Shown here piece by piece: positions 7,765-17,600 of a DNA stretch of 64,000 nucleotides; positions within the stretch are counted from its first letter, which is position 1; the number at the start of each line of letters is the position of its first letter. The notes below the pieces were generated by a model, which was not told the origin of the DNA, did not search any database, and worked only from the letters and a program-made list of their open reading frames with translations. A program made the position numbers and the translations under genes. This DNA is from Calothrix sp. NIES-2100 (GTDB taxonomy: Bacteria > Cyanobacteriota > Cyanobacteriia > Cyanobacteriales > Nostocaceae), in NCBI RefSeq assembly GCF_002368195.1, contig NZ_AP018178.1:6042145-6106144 (forward strand), given 5' to 3'.

Positions 7765-8325
7765 TTAAGCGTTTTGAGCAGATTCTGCTTTCTTACGCTT
7801 CATCCATGCGCCCAAGCCTACAGCTAGCAAGGAACCACCAACTGTCATGGGTTCAGGGACATCTTCTACAGGTCCTATGACTTCACCATAAAATCCAGTT
7901 TGGCTAGGCTTACTGCCTTTGGGGTTTAAGCGTGTCAGACTCCAATCTACACTATTTGGGGCAAAAGGACTAAATATAGAAAATTCCAAGAATGAAGGTG
8001 AAGTGCCTACTTTATCCGTCACTGATTGTTTTAGAGTCAACTGAACAGAATCTTGGTCTGAGCTGATTAAAGCTAATAAGTAATTCAGGTCAGTAAACAC
8101 TTTTGTCACACCCTTCATTCCGGACACAGTCCACGATGACTTATCTCTTAATGTTTCCTTGTTATCAGCAGCATTGGCATTATCAAGATTTATCTTGTAT
8201 TTGTATTCTTGACCAACTTGCTGGTCGAATACTACACTGGCTGCTTGTGCAGGTTTAGCACTAATAGCAGCAACACTTAAGACAAGACTAGCAGCAGCAA
8301 TGCTGACATGTTTAGTTAATTTCAT
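7765..8325 (-). CDS. PEP-CTERM sorting-domain protein
   Basis: 186-residue exported protein. The start is placed at the ATG at 8325 because it gives a clean signal peptide (MKLTKHVSIAAASLVLSVAA...AKPAQA) with AGAG 9 bases upstream; the longer reading to 8415 would bury the signal peptide. The C-terminus has the PEP-CTERM signature: VPEPMTVGGSLLAVGLGAWM followed by the basic KRKK tail. Such proteins are processed by exosortase and sent to the cell surface or extracellular matrix. The middle domain is not recognised. No exosortase gene is nearby. Confidence 0.85.
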   Translation of the reverse strand: MKLTKHVSIAAASLVLSVAAISAKPAQAASVVFDQQVGQEYKYKINLDNANAADNKETLRDKSSWTVSGMKGVTKVFTDLNYLLALISSDQDSVQLTLKQSVTDKVGTSPSFLEFSIFSPFAPNSVDWSLTRLNPKGSKPSQTGFYGEVIGPVEDVPEPMTVGGSLLAVGLGAWMKRKKAESAQNA

Positions 8326-8658
8326 CCGCAAATTCTCTGAGATGTTCAAAGGTTGACTACTTAAGTATAAGCTCGCAATCGAGTCTTTTGCTAATGTATC
8401 TTGACTTACTGTCATACGTAAGCAAAAAAAGTTGCTTTGATAAAATCTTTATGTTTTCGCAAGGTTTTGTAAATTTCAATTAAATATATGTTTTTGGGCA
8501 AAAAAAAATCCGGATTGGTTGAAACGTCCAGATTGTAATCAAAATACAACAGTTAGTGCCATTGAATTAAGTCGGTTTCAGCAAAATTAGCTGTTGCTGC
8601 TAAAGTTTTCTCACTACATCCAAGTTCATCTGCACATCAGCCAATATCTTTGCGACTG

Positions 8659-8934
8659 TTAATTTAGTATCGCACTGTTGTAGAAACTCAAACTCCTATG
8701 CTGACAAATTGAAAATTTGGTAATCGTAGTTAAAAATACATTGAATTGTCCATCCATACAAGGATTACGTTCGGGAATTGCGGCTAATAGGGCGTTATCA
8801 TCTGACCAGTCAGCTAGAGCGATCGCGGGACGACCAAGAAAAAATTCGTAATGGGTAACTTCTGGGTTTAATAACTCAATCAAGCGTTTATCAAATGTGG
8901 GACACCTCAGTACACAGATAATTGCGATCGGCAT
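8659..8934 (-). CDS. doubtful small hypothetical protein or gene remnant
   Basis: 91-residue frame with no recognised domain. The first 60 residues (for example RLIELLNPEVTHYEFFLGRP and IALADWSDDNALLAAIPERN) have protein-like composition, whereas the last 30 do not. It overlaps an HIP1 site. It may be the decayed end of a larger gene. There is no clear ribosome binding site. Confidence 0.25.
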   Translation of the reverse strand: MPIAIICVLRCPTFDKRLIELLNPEVTHYEFFLGRPAIALADWSDDNALLAAIPERNPCMDGQFNVFLTTITKFSICQHRSLSFYNSAILN

Positions 8935-8983
8935 CAGCTCATATATTTTCAGTAGGAAAAGTGTTTCAGTAAAAACACTCCTG

Positions 8984-9034
8984 TTTAAGTATCTATTAGC
9001 TAATAAAATTAGATTTAAGTATTTAGTAGCTTAA
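8984..9034 (+). promoter_or_regulatory. direct repeat upstream of the vWA/PP2C/kinase operon
   Basis: TTTAAGTATCTATTAGCTAA (8984-9003) is repeated as TTTAAGTATTTAGTAGCTTA (9014-9033), 30 bp apart or close to three helical turns. Both lie 20-75 bp before the vWA start codon, where promoter and activator or repressor sites are expected. The ribosome binding site CAGGAG is at 9045-9050. Confidence 0.4.
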
Positions 9035-9056
9035 TTTACTCAATCAGGAGCAGCGG

Positions 9057-9713
9057 ATGCCAGTAGGACTGCCTGAATTTGTGGAAAACCCAGAAAATCG
9101 TTGCCCAGTAATTCTTTTACTTGATACCTCTGGCTCTATGTCAGGTCAGCCTATCCAGGAATTAAATCGAGGGTTGGCAACTTTTAAGGAAGATGTATTA
9201 AGAGATACTCAAGCATCTCTGAGTGTGGAAGTTGCTATTGTTACCTTTGCCCCAGTGCGACTGACGCAAGATTTTGTAACTATAGACCAATTTATACCGC
9301 CCAAGCTAGAAGCAGAGGGTGTGACACCGATGGGTGAGGCGATAGAGTACGCTTTGGATTTGCTGGAAAACCGGAAACAAACTTACAAAGATAACGGTAT
9401 TCTCTACTATCGCCCTTGGGTATTTTTAATTACCGATGGTGCGCCAACAGATTATTGGGAAGGTGCAGCGCAAAGGGTAAGAGAAGCAGAAGAAAGTCGT
9501 AGACTGTTGTTTTTTACTGTTGGTGTCCAAGGTGCGGATATAACCAAACTCAGACAAATTGCTCCCCCTCAACGTTCACCAGTGATGCTAAATGGGTTAG
9601 ATTTTCGCTCTTTATTTGTTTGGCTTTCTACTTCTATGAAACGGGTTTCTAGTAGCAAAGTAGGCGAGGCTGTAGCTTTACCGCCTGTGGGATGGGGTCA
9701 AATTACCAGCTAG
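9057..9713 (+). CDS. vWA-domain protein, TerY/YegL-like
   Basis: 218-residue von Willebrand factor A domain occupying nearly the whole protein. The MIDAS metal-binding motif DTSGSMSG starts at Asp23, the second threonine is in GVTPMGEAIEYAL, and the third aspartate in LITDGAPTD, so metal binding should be intact. The family (TerY, E. coli YegL) occurs with a PP2C phosphatase and a kinase, exactly as here; the three genes run on the same strand with gaps of 16 and 6 bp. The product is probably cytoplasmic, with no signal peptide. Start ATG 9057 follows CAGGAG by 6 bases. Confidence 0.9.
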   Translation: MPVGLPEFVENPENRCPVILLLDTSGSMSGQPIQELNRGLATFKEDVLRDTQASLSVEVAIVTFAPVRLTQDFVTIDQFIPPKLEAEGVTPMGEAIEYALDLLENRKQTYKDNGILYYRPWVFLITDGAPTDYWEGAAQRVREAEESRRLLFFTVGVQGADITKLRQIAPPQRSPVMLNGLDFRSLFVWLSTSMKRVSSSKVGEAVALPPVGWGQITS

Positions 9714-9729
9714 ATTTTGAGGATTTGTT

Positions 9730-10518
9730 GTGGTTTGGAAAGCAATTGCCCGTTATGCAACGGGAACGAGTCATCAAGAACAGAAAATACCTTGTCAAGA
9801 CTGCGGAAATTATGACATTTTCAATGATGTGATTGTAGGCGTGGTTGCTGATGGTGCAGGTAGCGCTAAATATGCTCATATTGGTTCTGAGTTAGCTGTA
9901 AAAAAGGTACTTGAATGCTTTTCTGAGATTAACGAATATCCTGAGAAGCAAGAAAAATTAGAGCAAAGTTTTTTTCAACCACTGTCCAAACCAGAGGCTA
10001 AGAATTTATTTGCTAAAATTCTGAACCAAGTTATTACAGAATTACGCAACCACGCAGAGAAAGAAAATTATTCTATTAATGATTTAGCCTGTACATTGTT
10101 GGTTTTTGTTTCTACTCCTCACAGGCTTGCAGCTATGCAAATTGGGGATGGATTTATTGTAGTCCGTCCCCAAGATTCAGAATATCAACTGTTGTTTCAG
10201 CCAGATAAAGGTGAGTTTGCTAACGAAACGACTTTTGTCACTTCAGCAAATGCAGTAAATGAAATGCAGGTGGATGTTCTGTCAGGAGAACAAGAGTTTA
10301 TTTGTGCTTCTACTGATGGTTTAGAAAAAGTGGCTATTCACTTGAATGACTGGAAACCATTCCCACCTTTCTTTAAAGCTTTAAAGGAATACTTACAGGA
10401 AACTACTAATCCAAAAGAAGACTATCAATATGTGGATGATTTCCTCAACTCTGAACGGCTAAATTCTCGCACTGACGATGATAAAACTTTGCTTTTGTGC
10501 CTTTGGGAAAGAGAGTAA
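9730..10518 (+). CDS. PP2C-family protein phosphatase (triad member)
   Basis: 262-residue serine/threonine phosphatase of the PPM/PP2C type (PP2C_2, as in E. coli YegK). Metal-coordinating motifs are present: VGVVADGAGSAKYAHIGSEL near residue 36, ACTLLVFV, MQIGDGFIVV, ICASTDGLEKV, and RTDDDKTLLL at the end. It starts with GTG at 9730, 16 bp after the vWA stop. It presumably reverses phosphorylation by the kinase encoded directly downstream. Confidence 0.9.
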   Translation: MVWKAIARYATGTSHQEQKIPCQDCGNYDIFNDVIVGVVADGAGSAKYAHIGSELAVKKVLECFSEINEYPEKQEKLEQSFFQPLSKPEAKNLFAKILNQVITELRNHAEKENYSINDLACTLLVFVSTPHRLAAMQIGDGFIVVRPQDSEYQLLFQPDKGEFANETTFVTSANAVNEMQVDVLSGEQEFICASTDGLEKVAIHLNDWKPFPPFFKALKEYLQETTNPKEDYQYVDDFLNSERLNSRTDDDKTLLLCLWERE

Positions 10519-10524
10519 ATTTCC

Positions 10525-12351
10525 ATGACGTTTCTCATCTGTGGTAGTACGAGTGAATCAATTGCTCTCTTGGGTGAACCAATAGCTGATAGTGGTGAAG
10601 GTAAGGTTTGGCGAACTAACCACGGTTACTTAGCAAAAATTTACCACTCGCCAACACCTGAACGGGTGCAAAAATTAGCCGTGATGATATCGCACCCACC
10701 CACAGAGCCAAATTTCCACCTCAATCATATTTCTTTTGCTTGGCCTAAGTCGTCGTTGAAAAATGCTCAGGGTGATTGTGTGGGCTTTTTGATGCCAGAA
10801 ATTAACGATGCAAAAGAACTCCTTGATGTATATAATCCCCAGCTTCGTAAGAGAAAGAAACTTGAGGTTGATTGGCGTTTTCTGCACATAACAGCACAGA
10901 ATATTGCCTCAATTATTGCCTCACTTCACGCTAATGGCTATGTATTGGGTGATATTAAACCGCAAAATATTCTTGTCAATAATCGGGCTTTACCTTCAAT
11001 TATTGATACTGATTCTTTTCAGATTCGTAATCCGAAAAATGGCAAGATTTATCGTTGTCCAGTTGGTTCACCAGAGTATACACCACCAGAACTGATTGAT
11101 AAAGATTTTTATAGTATTGATCAAACGGAAGTACACGATCGCTTTCGGTTAGCAGTAATTATCTATCAATTATTGTTTGGTGGTCAAACTCCTTTTGCGG
11201 GAAAGTGGATAGGTGCGGGGGATACTCCAGAAATGAATGAACTTATCCGTCGTGGTTTATGGCTTCATGCACCAAATAGTTTATTACAACCTGTAGAGAG
11301 AACCATTCCCCTTGAGATTGTTCATCCAGAAGTTCAGCGATGTTTTCTCAAATGTTTTAATGATGGTCATCAAAATCCTCATTTACGCCCAACAGCTAGA
11401 GAGTGGTTAGAGGCGTTAAAGGTAGCTAGTAATGAGCTAAATTTATGTGGGAGGATAGACAGCCATTACTATAGTCAAACTTATGGTAAATGCTATTGGT
11501 GCGATCGCTCTACAAAACTTGGTATTGATATATTTCCAGGTAAAGCAATTCCCACAGCAAATCCAATTCCAAACGCCTCCCTAGATAATCTGACAACCGG
11601 AGAGCAAATTCCTAGCTTTCAGGGACACTGCACACAAAAAGCAACTTCCACACCACAACCAATTCCAAATTACTCTCCACAGAATTTGACAAAGGTACAG
11701 AAAGTAAGATTGTGGTTTAGTGGTATTTATTTTTTCCTACTACTGATAATGGTAAGTATACAATACTTCACTAATGTCAATCAGAAATTGACTCCATCTG
11801 AATTGAATGAAATAGCTAACAGCCAAATTGAAGAATATATAAACGGTATAGGTATTTCATTTAAAATTGATGAAAAAACTAAAATACCAACAATTACTGA
11901 GATCATTAAAGAATCTCCAGCAGCATCGAAAAGTCTTGAAGTAGGTGATCAAATATTGCAAGTAGATGGCATATCGACATCAAACATGAGTGCGACAAAT
12001 GTAGCTAATTTGATACAAGGAGATGTAAATACTAGAGTCTTACTGTCGATTAGTCGCCCAGGGTTCGGAAATATACACAAAATTCTAGTTAGGGAAAGTT
12101 TGATCAATCCCAACCTTGATAAAGACTATGTTAATCGTTGTTCAGCCCGTTTTCAATTAAAAGATTATAGCAACGCAATAAATGACTGTAACGAAGCCGT
12201 TAAGATAAATTCCTATAATGACGAAGCCTACTTTTTACGGGGTGCTATCCATATTATAAATGGTAATCATTATCAAGGAATGGAAGATTTACGAAGCGCA
12301 GCATTATTAGGAAACGAAAAAGCTAAGGAAATTCTTAAAGAGCATAATTAA
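10525..12351 (+). CDS. protein kinase with zinc-knuckle, TM, PDZ and TPR segments (triad member)
   Basis: 608-residue multidomain kinase. Residues about 15-300 are a eukaryotic-like kinase fold: Lys38 in YLAKIY, catalytic loop LGDIKPQN with Asp143 and Asn148, metal-binding Asp161 in IIDTDSF, and an APE-like YTPPEL. A Cys/His cluster (C308, H314, C323, C326) resembles the zinc knuckle of YegI-type kinases. One membrane helix spans about 397-415. It is followed by a PDZ-like domain (about 430-525: IKESPAASKSLEVGDQILQV, then DGIS) and TPR-like helices to the end. The vWA and PP2C genes upstream make this a TerY-P-like phospho-signalling triad; the PDZ and TPR tail would lie across the membrane or act as a sensor or scaffold. 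Substrates are unknown. Confidence 0.88.
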   Translation: MTFLICGSTSESIALLGEPIADSGEGKVWRTNHGYLAKIYHSPTPERVQKLAVMISHPPTEPNFHLNHISFAWPKSSLKNAQGDCVGFLMPEINDAKELLDVYNPQLRKRKKLEVDWRFLHITAQNIASIIASLHANGYVLGDIKPQNILVNNRALPSIIDTDSFQIRNPKNGKIYRCPVGSPEYTPPELIDKDFYSIDQTEVHDRFRLAVIIYQLLFGGQTPFAGKWIGAGDTPEMNELIRRGLWLHAPNSLLQPVERTIPLEIVHPEVQRCFLKCFNDGHQNPHLRPTAREWLEALKVASNELNLCGRIDSHYYSQTYGKCYWCDRSTKLGIDIFPGKAIPTANPIPNASLDNLTTGEQIPSFQGHCTQKATSTPQPIPNYSPQNLTKVQKVRLWFSGIYFFLLLIMVSIQYFTNVNQKLTPSELNEIANSQIEEYINGIGISFKIDEKTKIPTITEIIKESPAASKSLEVGDQILQVDGISTSNMSATNVANLIQGDVNTRVLLSISRPGFGNIHKILVRESLINPNLDKDYVNRCSARFQLKDYSNAINDCNEAVKINSYNDEAYFLRGAIHIINGNHYQGMEDLRSAALLGNEKAKEILKEHN

Positions 12352-12403
12352 TAATATTTAAACTCAAATACTCTATAAATTAATATATCTATTTTTAATC
12401 TGT

Positions 12404-12847
12404 TTAAGTTATTGTCCAATCTTCTAGCATTAACCCAGGAACATTTTCAAAATCTCTCCAGTTGCGGGTGACTAAAATTCCATTTACAGATTTTGCGATC
12501 GCTGCAATACGTAAATCCTGTGTACCTATACGTTTAAGTTTTTGAAGAACTAAAGATTGATACATTTCGTAAGCACGATTATCAAAAGCCAATAATTGAA
12601 TACTCTTAAAAAACTCTATTTCATCTGATAAACCTTTATAAGCCCATAACAATTGACTGTTAGGTTTAAAAGGTTCATTATTGCTATTGTTGATTTTATT
12701 CAGCCATCCTTTGATTTTCTCCTCCAATGTAATCACCGTTACAGCTAAACTTTCAGGTTTATTTTGGCTGATACGCTTTGTTACCATTGCATTTCCATTT
12801 TGTAACAGTGAGATATGATCCGTATCTAAAATATATAGCTTAGCCAC
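12404..12847 (-). CDS. vapC: PIN-domain toxin, VapC-like
   Basis: 147-residue PIN-domain ribonuclease. Acidic residues typical of the fold are present: LYILDTDHISLLQ at the N-terminus, a central Glu in VTVITLEEKIKGW, and Asp residues in KRIGTQDLRIAAIAKSVNGI and LVTRNWRDFENVPGLMLEDW. It starts with GTG at 12847, sharing its first G with the stop of the upstream partner (TAGTG), so the two are translationally coupled. VapC toxins cleave tRNA or rRNA; the specific target cannot be read from sequence. Confidence 0.85.
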   Translation of the reverse strand: MAKLYILDTDHISLLQNGNAMVTKRISQNKPESLAVTVITLEEKIKGWLNKINNSNNEPFKPNSQLLWAYKGLSDEIEFFKSIQLLAFDNRAYEMYQSLVLQKLKRIGTQDLRIAAIAKSVNGILVTRNWRDFENVPGLMLEDWTIT

Positions 12848-13329
12848 TAGAAATTATTCTCCGGATCATTTGTTTGGATGGATTGGTTACGCTGCACCAA
12901 ATAAAACAGCTTCATGATCTCATCCGCCTCGGTAACTCCCATTTTTTCAAGCTCATTATTAATTTCATTGATAAATTTTGTATTATGTTCCTCGATTTGT
13001 AAATCAAGTTTACCTCGTTCTTGTTCTATGTAAGCAAGTACTTCATCAAAAAGAGGATTATCCTTGTGCATTCCCGCAAATTTCAACCAAGGATGTTCTG
13101 ATTGAGGCGCTTCAATTTCTAAACTTACTATCTTGGCTGTTTCTAACCGAGTTTGCAAACTTTGAGTGAGTTTTTCTATTGCTTCTGTTTCTGTGCTTCC
13201 TAAACCTTGACAGTCTGGTAAACCTAATAATGTCGCTTTAACTATCCCATCTGGCTGGGTTTCAATTAAGACATCATAAGTTAACTTAGGCTGAGTATTG
13301 TTAGGAGAAGTTTTTACAACTAAATTCAT
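12847..13329 (-). CDS. HicB-like antitoxin-type partner of the PIN toxin
   Basis: 160-residue protein encoded directly before the PIN toxin with a one-base overlap. Residues about 17-75 (TYDVLIETQPDGIVKATLLG, then LPDCQGLGSTETEAIEKLTQ) have the strand-strand-helix-strand pattern of HicB-type antitoxins and related cyanobacterial type II TA proteins. The rest is charged and helical and may bind the toxin. No obvious ribbon-helix-helix or HTH domain is visible, so autoregulation is uncertain. The antitoxin role is inferred mainly from the operon. Confidence 0.65.
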   Translation of the reverse strand: MNLVVKTSPNNTQPKLTYDVLIETQPDGIVKATLLGLPDCQGLGSTETEAIEKLTQSLQTRLETAKIVSLEIEAPQSEHPWLKFAGMHKDNPLFDEVLAYIEQERGKLDLQIEEHNTKFINEINNELEKMGVTEADEIMKLFYLVQRNQSIQTNDPENNF

Positions 13330-13491
13330 GCTATTTATAACCTTCGAGTTTTATATTGATTATAACTGGGCATCAGGATGATTTATAAATGCTAACCTGC
13401 TTTATAGAGCCAAACTGCTGTTGTGTTAAGGCTATGCAAGGATTGGGCAGCTTGAGAGAATCAGGATTAGCCGCAGGGCATCATAGTTTTC

Positions 13492-13519
13492 GGTGCGTTA
13501 AGCGTTGCCATAACGCACC
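13492..13519. repeat. GGTGCGTTA palindromic repeat
   Basis: GGTGCGTTA (13492-13500) and TAACGCACC (13511-13519) form a perfect 9-bp stem with a 10-nt loop. This matches a dispersed palindrome frequent between genes of Nostoc-type genomes. It lies in the gap between two minus-strand genes. Confidence 0.6.
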
Positions 13520-13585
13520 CTACTGGTTTTTTTCCTTAGCTGTTCTCTACTTGTAAAAATCAGTTCACCATTCAAAATAGTAGTG

Positions 13586-14116
13586 CTAGATATCGCATTG
13601 ATTAGTTTGACAAAATTTCGCATTATTTATTGCCTCTTGCAGACTGCTTAAGGAAATAATTTGAAATGCAGAGCCACCTTGTACCTCAGCAGTGATGTAG
13701 GCATACTTTTGACCACGAGAAAATTGGTCTCGACCAATCTTAATCACATTGCGAGACTTTTGATAATCGTTAGCAATGTTGGAATTATAAATATTTTGAA
13801 TTAATTTGACTGCTTTACTATTTTTCTGAGTGAATTTGAGACTAGATTCACCACTGACTGTGATTCCCTCTTTTGTTACTGTCCCGTTCTGGGAAGTTAC
13901 ATCCGCATAAAAATACAATTTACCTTTTGTGCCGTCATAACCATGCGATTCGCTGTTATATTTTATGGCTGGTAACGTCGCTCTGGTCTTAGCCCAATTG
14001 ACGACGCTAGTTATATTTTGTCCTGGTAAGGCATTGGCGGGAGCTAGGGACAAACTTACAGTCAAGGTGGATAAAGCCACAAAAAAATTGAAGTAAAACT
14101 TTTTACTCACAATCAT
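13586..14116 (-). CDS. small exported protein of unknown function
   Basis: 176 residues with a signal peptide (MIVSKKFYFNFFVALSTLTV...SLAPANA, cleavage near residue 29). The mature part has no domain I recognise. It contains beta-rich stretches (GKLYFYADVTSQNGTVTKEG, YAYITAEVQGGSAFQIISL) and ends with two cysteines (FCQTNQCDI) that could form a disulphide outside the cytoplasm. It is monocistronic as far as can be seen. Confidence 0.7.
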   Translation of the reverse strand: MIVSKKFYFNFFVALSTLTVSLSLAPANALPGQNITSVVNWAKTRATLPAIKYNSESHGYDGTKGKLYFYADVTSQNGTVTKEGITVSGESSLKFTQKNSKAVKLIQNIYNSNIANDYQKSRNVIKIGRDQFSRGQKYAYITAEVQGGSAFQIISLSSLQEAINNAKFCQTNQCDI

Positions 14117-14643
14117 AGTATTTTTGTGTAAATTATGTATTTATAATGACATTATAACTCACAAAACCTCAGTAAACAGTTTTCTGCCCATTTTCCTACC
14201 ATGCATGAAAAAGAAGGAGGACAGGGGGATGAGGGGGATGAGGGGGATGAGGGGGATGAGAGGGACAAGGGGGACAAGGAAGAAATAATCAATGCCCAAT
14301 GCCCAATACTTCTCTTCGAGAGGCTCCGCGAACGACTTCGCTCATTACAAGTGCCCAATGCCCACTGTGAGTTTTGGTCATAAATAGATACAAAACTTAG
14401 TCTTAATCTCAGATACGCAAGAGTGTTGGCTCGGCAATTTAGCGTCTTTAATGCGTCAGATTCTACATACTTCTTAATAAATGAACAGGTAAGCCTCAAA
14501 ACGTTCTAATCTAAAAGCTGACTGGGTTAATTTACTGGCAGTTTTGAAGGCGGTACTCTTAAGGCATGACCACCGATGTGTCAAGCCTCAAAGCGACCCA
14601 GACTTAACACATAAATGATTATGATGGGAGTTTTACAAATCCG
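14117..14643. other. intergenic region upstream of apcE with repeats
   Basis: About 527 bp holding the apcE leader and promoter. It contains a run of GGGGGATGA/GGGGACAAG units (14217-14280) and a CAATGCCCAATGCCC tract (14290-14306 and again near 14350), plus a palindromic AGAGGCTCCGCGAACGACTT block between them. A putative ribosome binding site GGGAG lies at 14626-14630 before the apcE ATG. Frames across the repeats on both strands are repeat artefacts. No clear promoter hexamers are assignable. Confidence 0.6.
14217..14283. repeat. GGGGGATGA tandem repeat
   Basis: Four to five tandem copies of the nonamer GGGGATGAG followed by GGGACAAGG copies. It is strongly purine-biased on the plus strand. 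The same unit appears as the complementary TCCCTTGTCC tracts at about 19980 and 31260. Confidence 0.75.
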
Positions 14644-17600
14644 ATGAGTGTTAAGGCAAGTGGTGGAAGCTCGGTTGCGCGTCCGCAACTATATCAAACC
14701 CTAGCAGTAGCGACAATTACCCAAGCGGAGCAGCAAGACCGCTTTTTGGGTTCTGGTGAACTAAATGAACTGGCAAGCTATTTTGCATCTGGTGCAAAGC
14801 GTCTAGAAATTGCCCAGACGCTCACGGAAAATTCCGAGATTATTGTATCTCGGGCTGCCAACCGCATTTTTGTGGGTGGTTCGCCAATGGCTTTTTTAGA
14901 AAAGCCAAGAGAACCAGAGTTGGCACTGGCTACTGCTGCTAGTGGGAATGTTCAAGAGGGCATGAAACTAGGAACTGTGACCTACGTTGAAAGTCGGGGT
15001 GGGTTTCTAGAAAATTTACGCTCTATCTTTAACAGTTCCCCCAGTGGTCCAACACCTCCAGGTTTTAGACCGATCAACGTTGCTCGTTATGGCCCAAGCA
15101 ACATGGCCAAGAGCCTGCGGGACTTGTCCTGGTTCTTGCGCTATGCTACCTATGCGATCGTGGCAGGCGACCCCAGTATCATTGCTGTGAATACACGGGG
15201 TTTGCGGGAAATTATTGAAAATGCTTGTTCTGCTGAAGCAACAATTGTGGCTTTACAAGAAATCAAAGCAGCTTCACTTTCGTTTTTCCGCCAAGATGCT
15301 AAGGCTACAGAGATTGTGTCGCAATACATGGATGTGTTGCTGACAGAATTTAAAGCAGCAACACCTTCCAATAAGGTGCGCCAACGTCCTTCTAGTGACC
15401 AGCAAGGGTTACAACTGCCGCAAATTTACTTTGAAGCGGCAGAACGTCGGCCTAAGTTTGTCATGAAGCCTGGGTTATCAGCATCGGAAAAAAATGAGGT
15501 AATCAAAGCTGCATATCGACAAATCTTTGAGCGCGATATTACCCGTGCTTACAGCTTGTCAATCTCTGACCTAGAATCTAAGGTGAAGAACAACGACATC
15601 TCAGTTAAAGAGTTTGTCCGTCGTCTAGCCAAATCTCCTCTTTACCAAAAACAGTTTTACCAGCCTTTTATTAACAGCCGAGTGATTGAACTGGCTTTCC
15701 GTCATATTTTGGGACGGGGACCAAGTAGCCGTGAAGAAGTACAAAAATACTTCGCAATTATTTCTAGTGGTGGTCTACCAGCTTTAGTTGATGCTTTGGT
15801 GGATTCACAAGAATACAGCGACTACTTCGGTGAAGAGACAGTACCCTACCTGCGCGGTCTGGGTCAAGAAGCACAAGAATGTCGCAACTGGGGGCCACAG
15901 CAAGACCTGTTTAACTACAGTGCGCCTTTCCGCAAAGTACCTCAGTTTATTACGACATTTGCGGCTTATGATCGCCCATTACCAGATCAGCATCCTTACG
16001 GTTCTGGTAACGACCCCTTAGAAATCCAGTTTGGAGCAATCTTCCCGAAAGAAACTCGCAATCCTAGCAGCAGTCCGGCTCCATTTGGCAAGGATACCAA
16101 GCGGATCTTAATTCACCAAGGGCCTGGTATTAATAGCCAGGTGAGCAATCCAGGAGCAAGAGGTGAGTTTCCTGGTAGCCTTGGGCCTAAGGTATTCCGG
16201 TTGGATCAACTTCCAGGCACAATTGGCAAAAAAGCTGCTAAAGGTGCAAGTATTAAGTTCTCCGAAAGCTCTACCCAAGCAGTAATTAAAGCTATATACC
16301 TGCAAGTTTTCGGTCGTGATGTCTACGAAGGTCAGCGCCTTAAAGTCCAAGAAATCAAGCTGGAAAATGGACAACTTTCCGTGCGGGAATTTGTTCGTGC
16401 TTTGGCTAAGTCGGATTTATTCCGCAAAACTTACTGGACATCGCTGTATGTTTGTAAAGCGATCGAATACATCCACCGCCGCTTATTAGGTCGTCCTACC
16501 TACGGTCGTCAAGAAATTAACAAATATTTTGACATTGCCGCTAAACAGGGTTTTTATGCTGTGGTGGACGCGATTATCAACAGCGTGGAATACAGTGAGG
16601 CATTTGGTGAGGATACAGTTCCTTACGAACGCTATCTAACTCCAGCTGGTGTGTCGTTGCGACAACTGCGAGTTGGCAGTATTCGCGAAGATGTAGGTGG
16701 TAAAGTCCAGAAGCAAGAAACACCACTGTTTGTAACCTTGGGTACAGTTACCGACACGCGGACAGCCCCAGATATTCAATTCCGCATTAACCAAGGTGTC
16801 AGCAAGCAACGGGAACAAACAAAAATCTTCAAACAGGTGGCAAATATCAGCGACAAAGCTGCTGTGCAAACTTTGATCGGTGCTGCTTATCGTCAGATTT
16901 TTGAACGCGATGTTGCACCTTATATTGCGAAAAACGAATTTTCCGTTTTAGAAAGCAAACTAAGTAACGGGGAAATTAGTGTTAAGGAATTCATTGAAGG
17001 TTTGGGTTACTCGAACCTTTACATCAAAGAGTTCTACACACCTTACCCCAACACCAAGGTGATTGAACTAGGAACTAAGCACTTCCTAGGACGCGCACCT
17101 TTAAATCAGGCAGAAATCCGCAAGTATAACCAGATTTTGGCTACTCAAGGGATTAAGGCCTTTATTGGTGCTTTGGTGAACAGTGCGGAGTATGGCGAGG
17201 TGTTCGGTGAGGATACAGTTCCTTATCGTCGCTTCCCCACCCTACCTGCGGCTAACTTCCCGAATACTGAAAAGCTGTACAATCAGCTGACCAAGCAGAA
17301 TGATGATGTGGTAGTACCTAGCTTTAAGACAGTACAAGCACGCCTGACGGTGGGAGCCTCATCATCAAACGGAGGCAATTCTTATGCTGACCTGGGTCGT
17401 TCTTCCAACAGTGTTCAGGGACAATTTGGTGAAGTTAGTGTAGCTAGCAACCGTTGCAAGCCTGCACGCATTTATCGCCGGAGTGAAGGTACAAACCAAG
17501 CAGAAACACAATTGGTCATTAATGCCATTTACTCTCAGGTTTTAGATGTATATAGCGGTGAAATACCTGCTAATTACCGCTTAAGCGAACTTGAAGGCAA

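Larger units (their letters stand above)
8326..9056. other. long intergenic region before the vWA gene
   Basis: About 730 bp with an A-rich stretch near 8500, a weak minus-strand reading frame (8659-8934), a 7-bp hairpin AGTGTTT/AAACACT (8960-8966 with 8973-8979), and a pair of direct repeats directly before the vWA gene. No strong gene is seen. Confidence 0.5.

Noticed and set aside
14152..14499. Minus-strand frame of 115 codons rich in Ser/Pro
   Set aside because: It runs through the GGGGGATGA repeat and palindromes; composition is pure repeat translation, without start signal or family resemblance.
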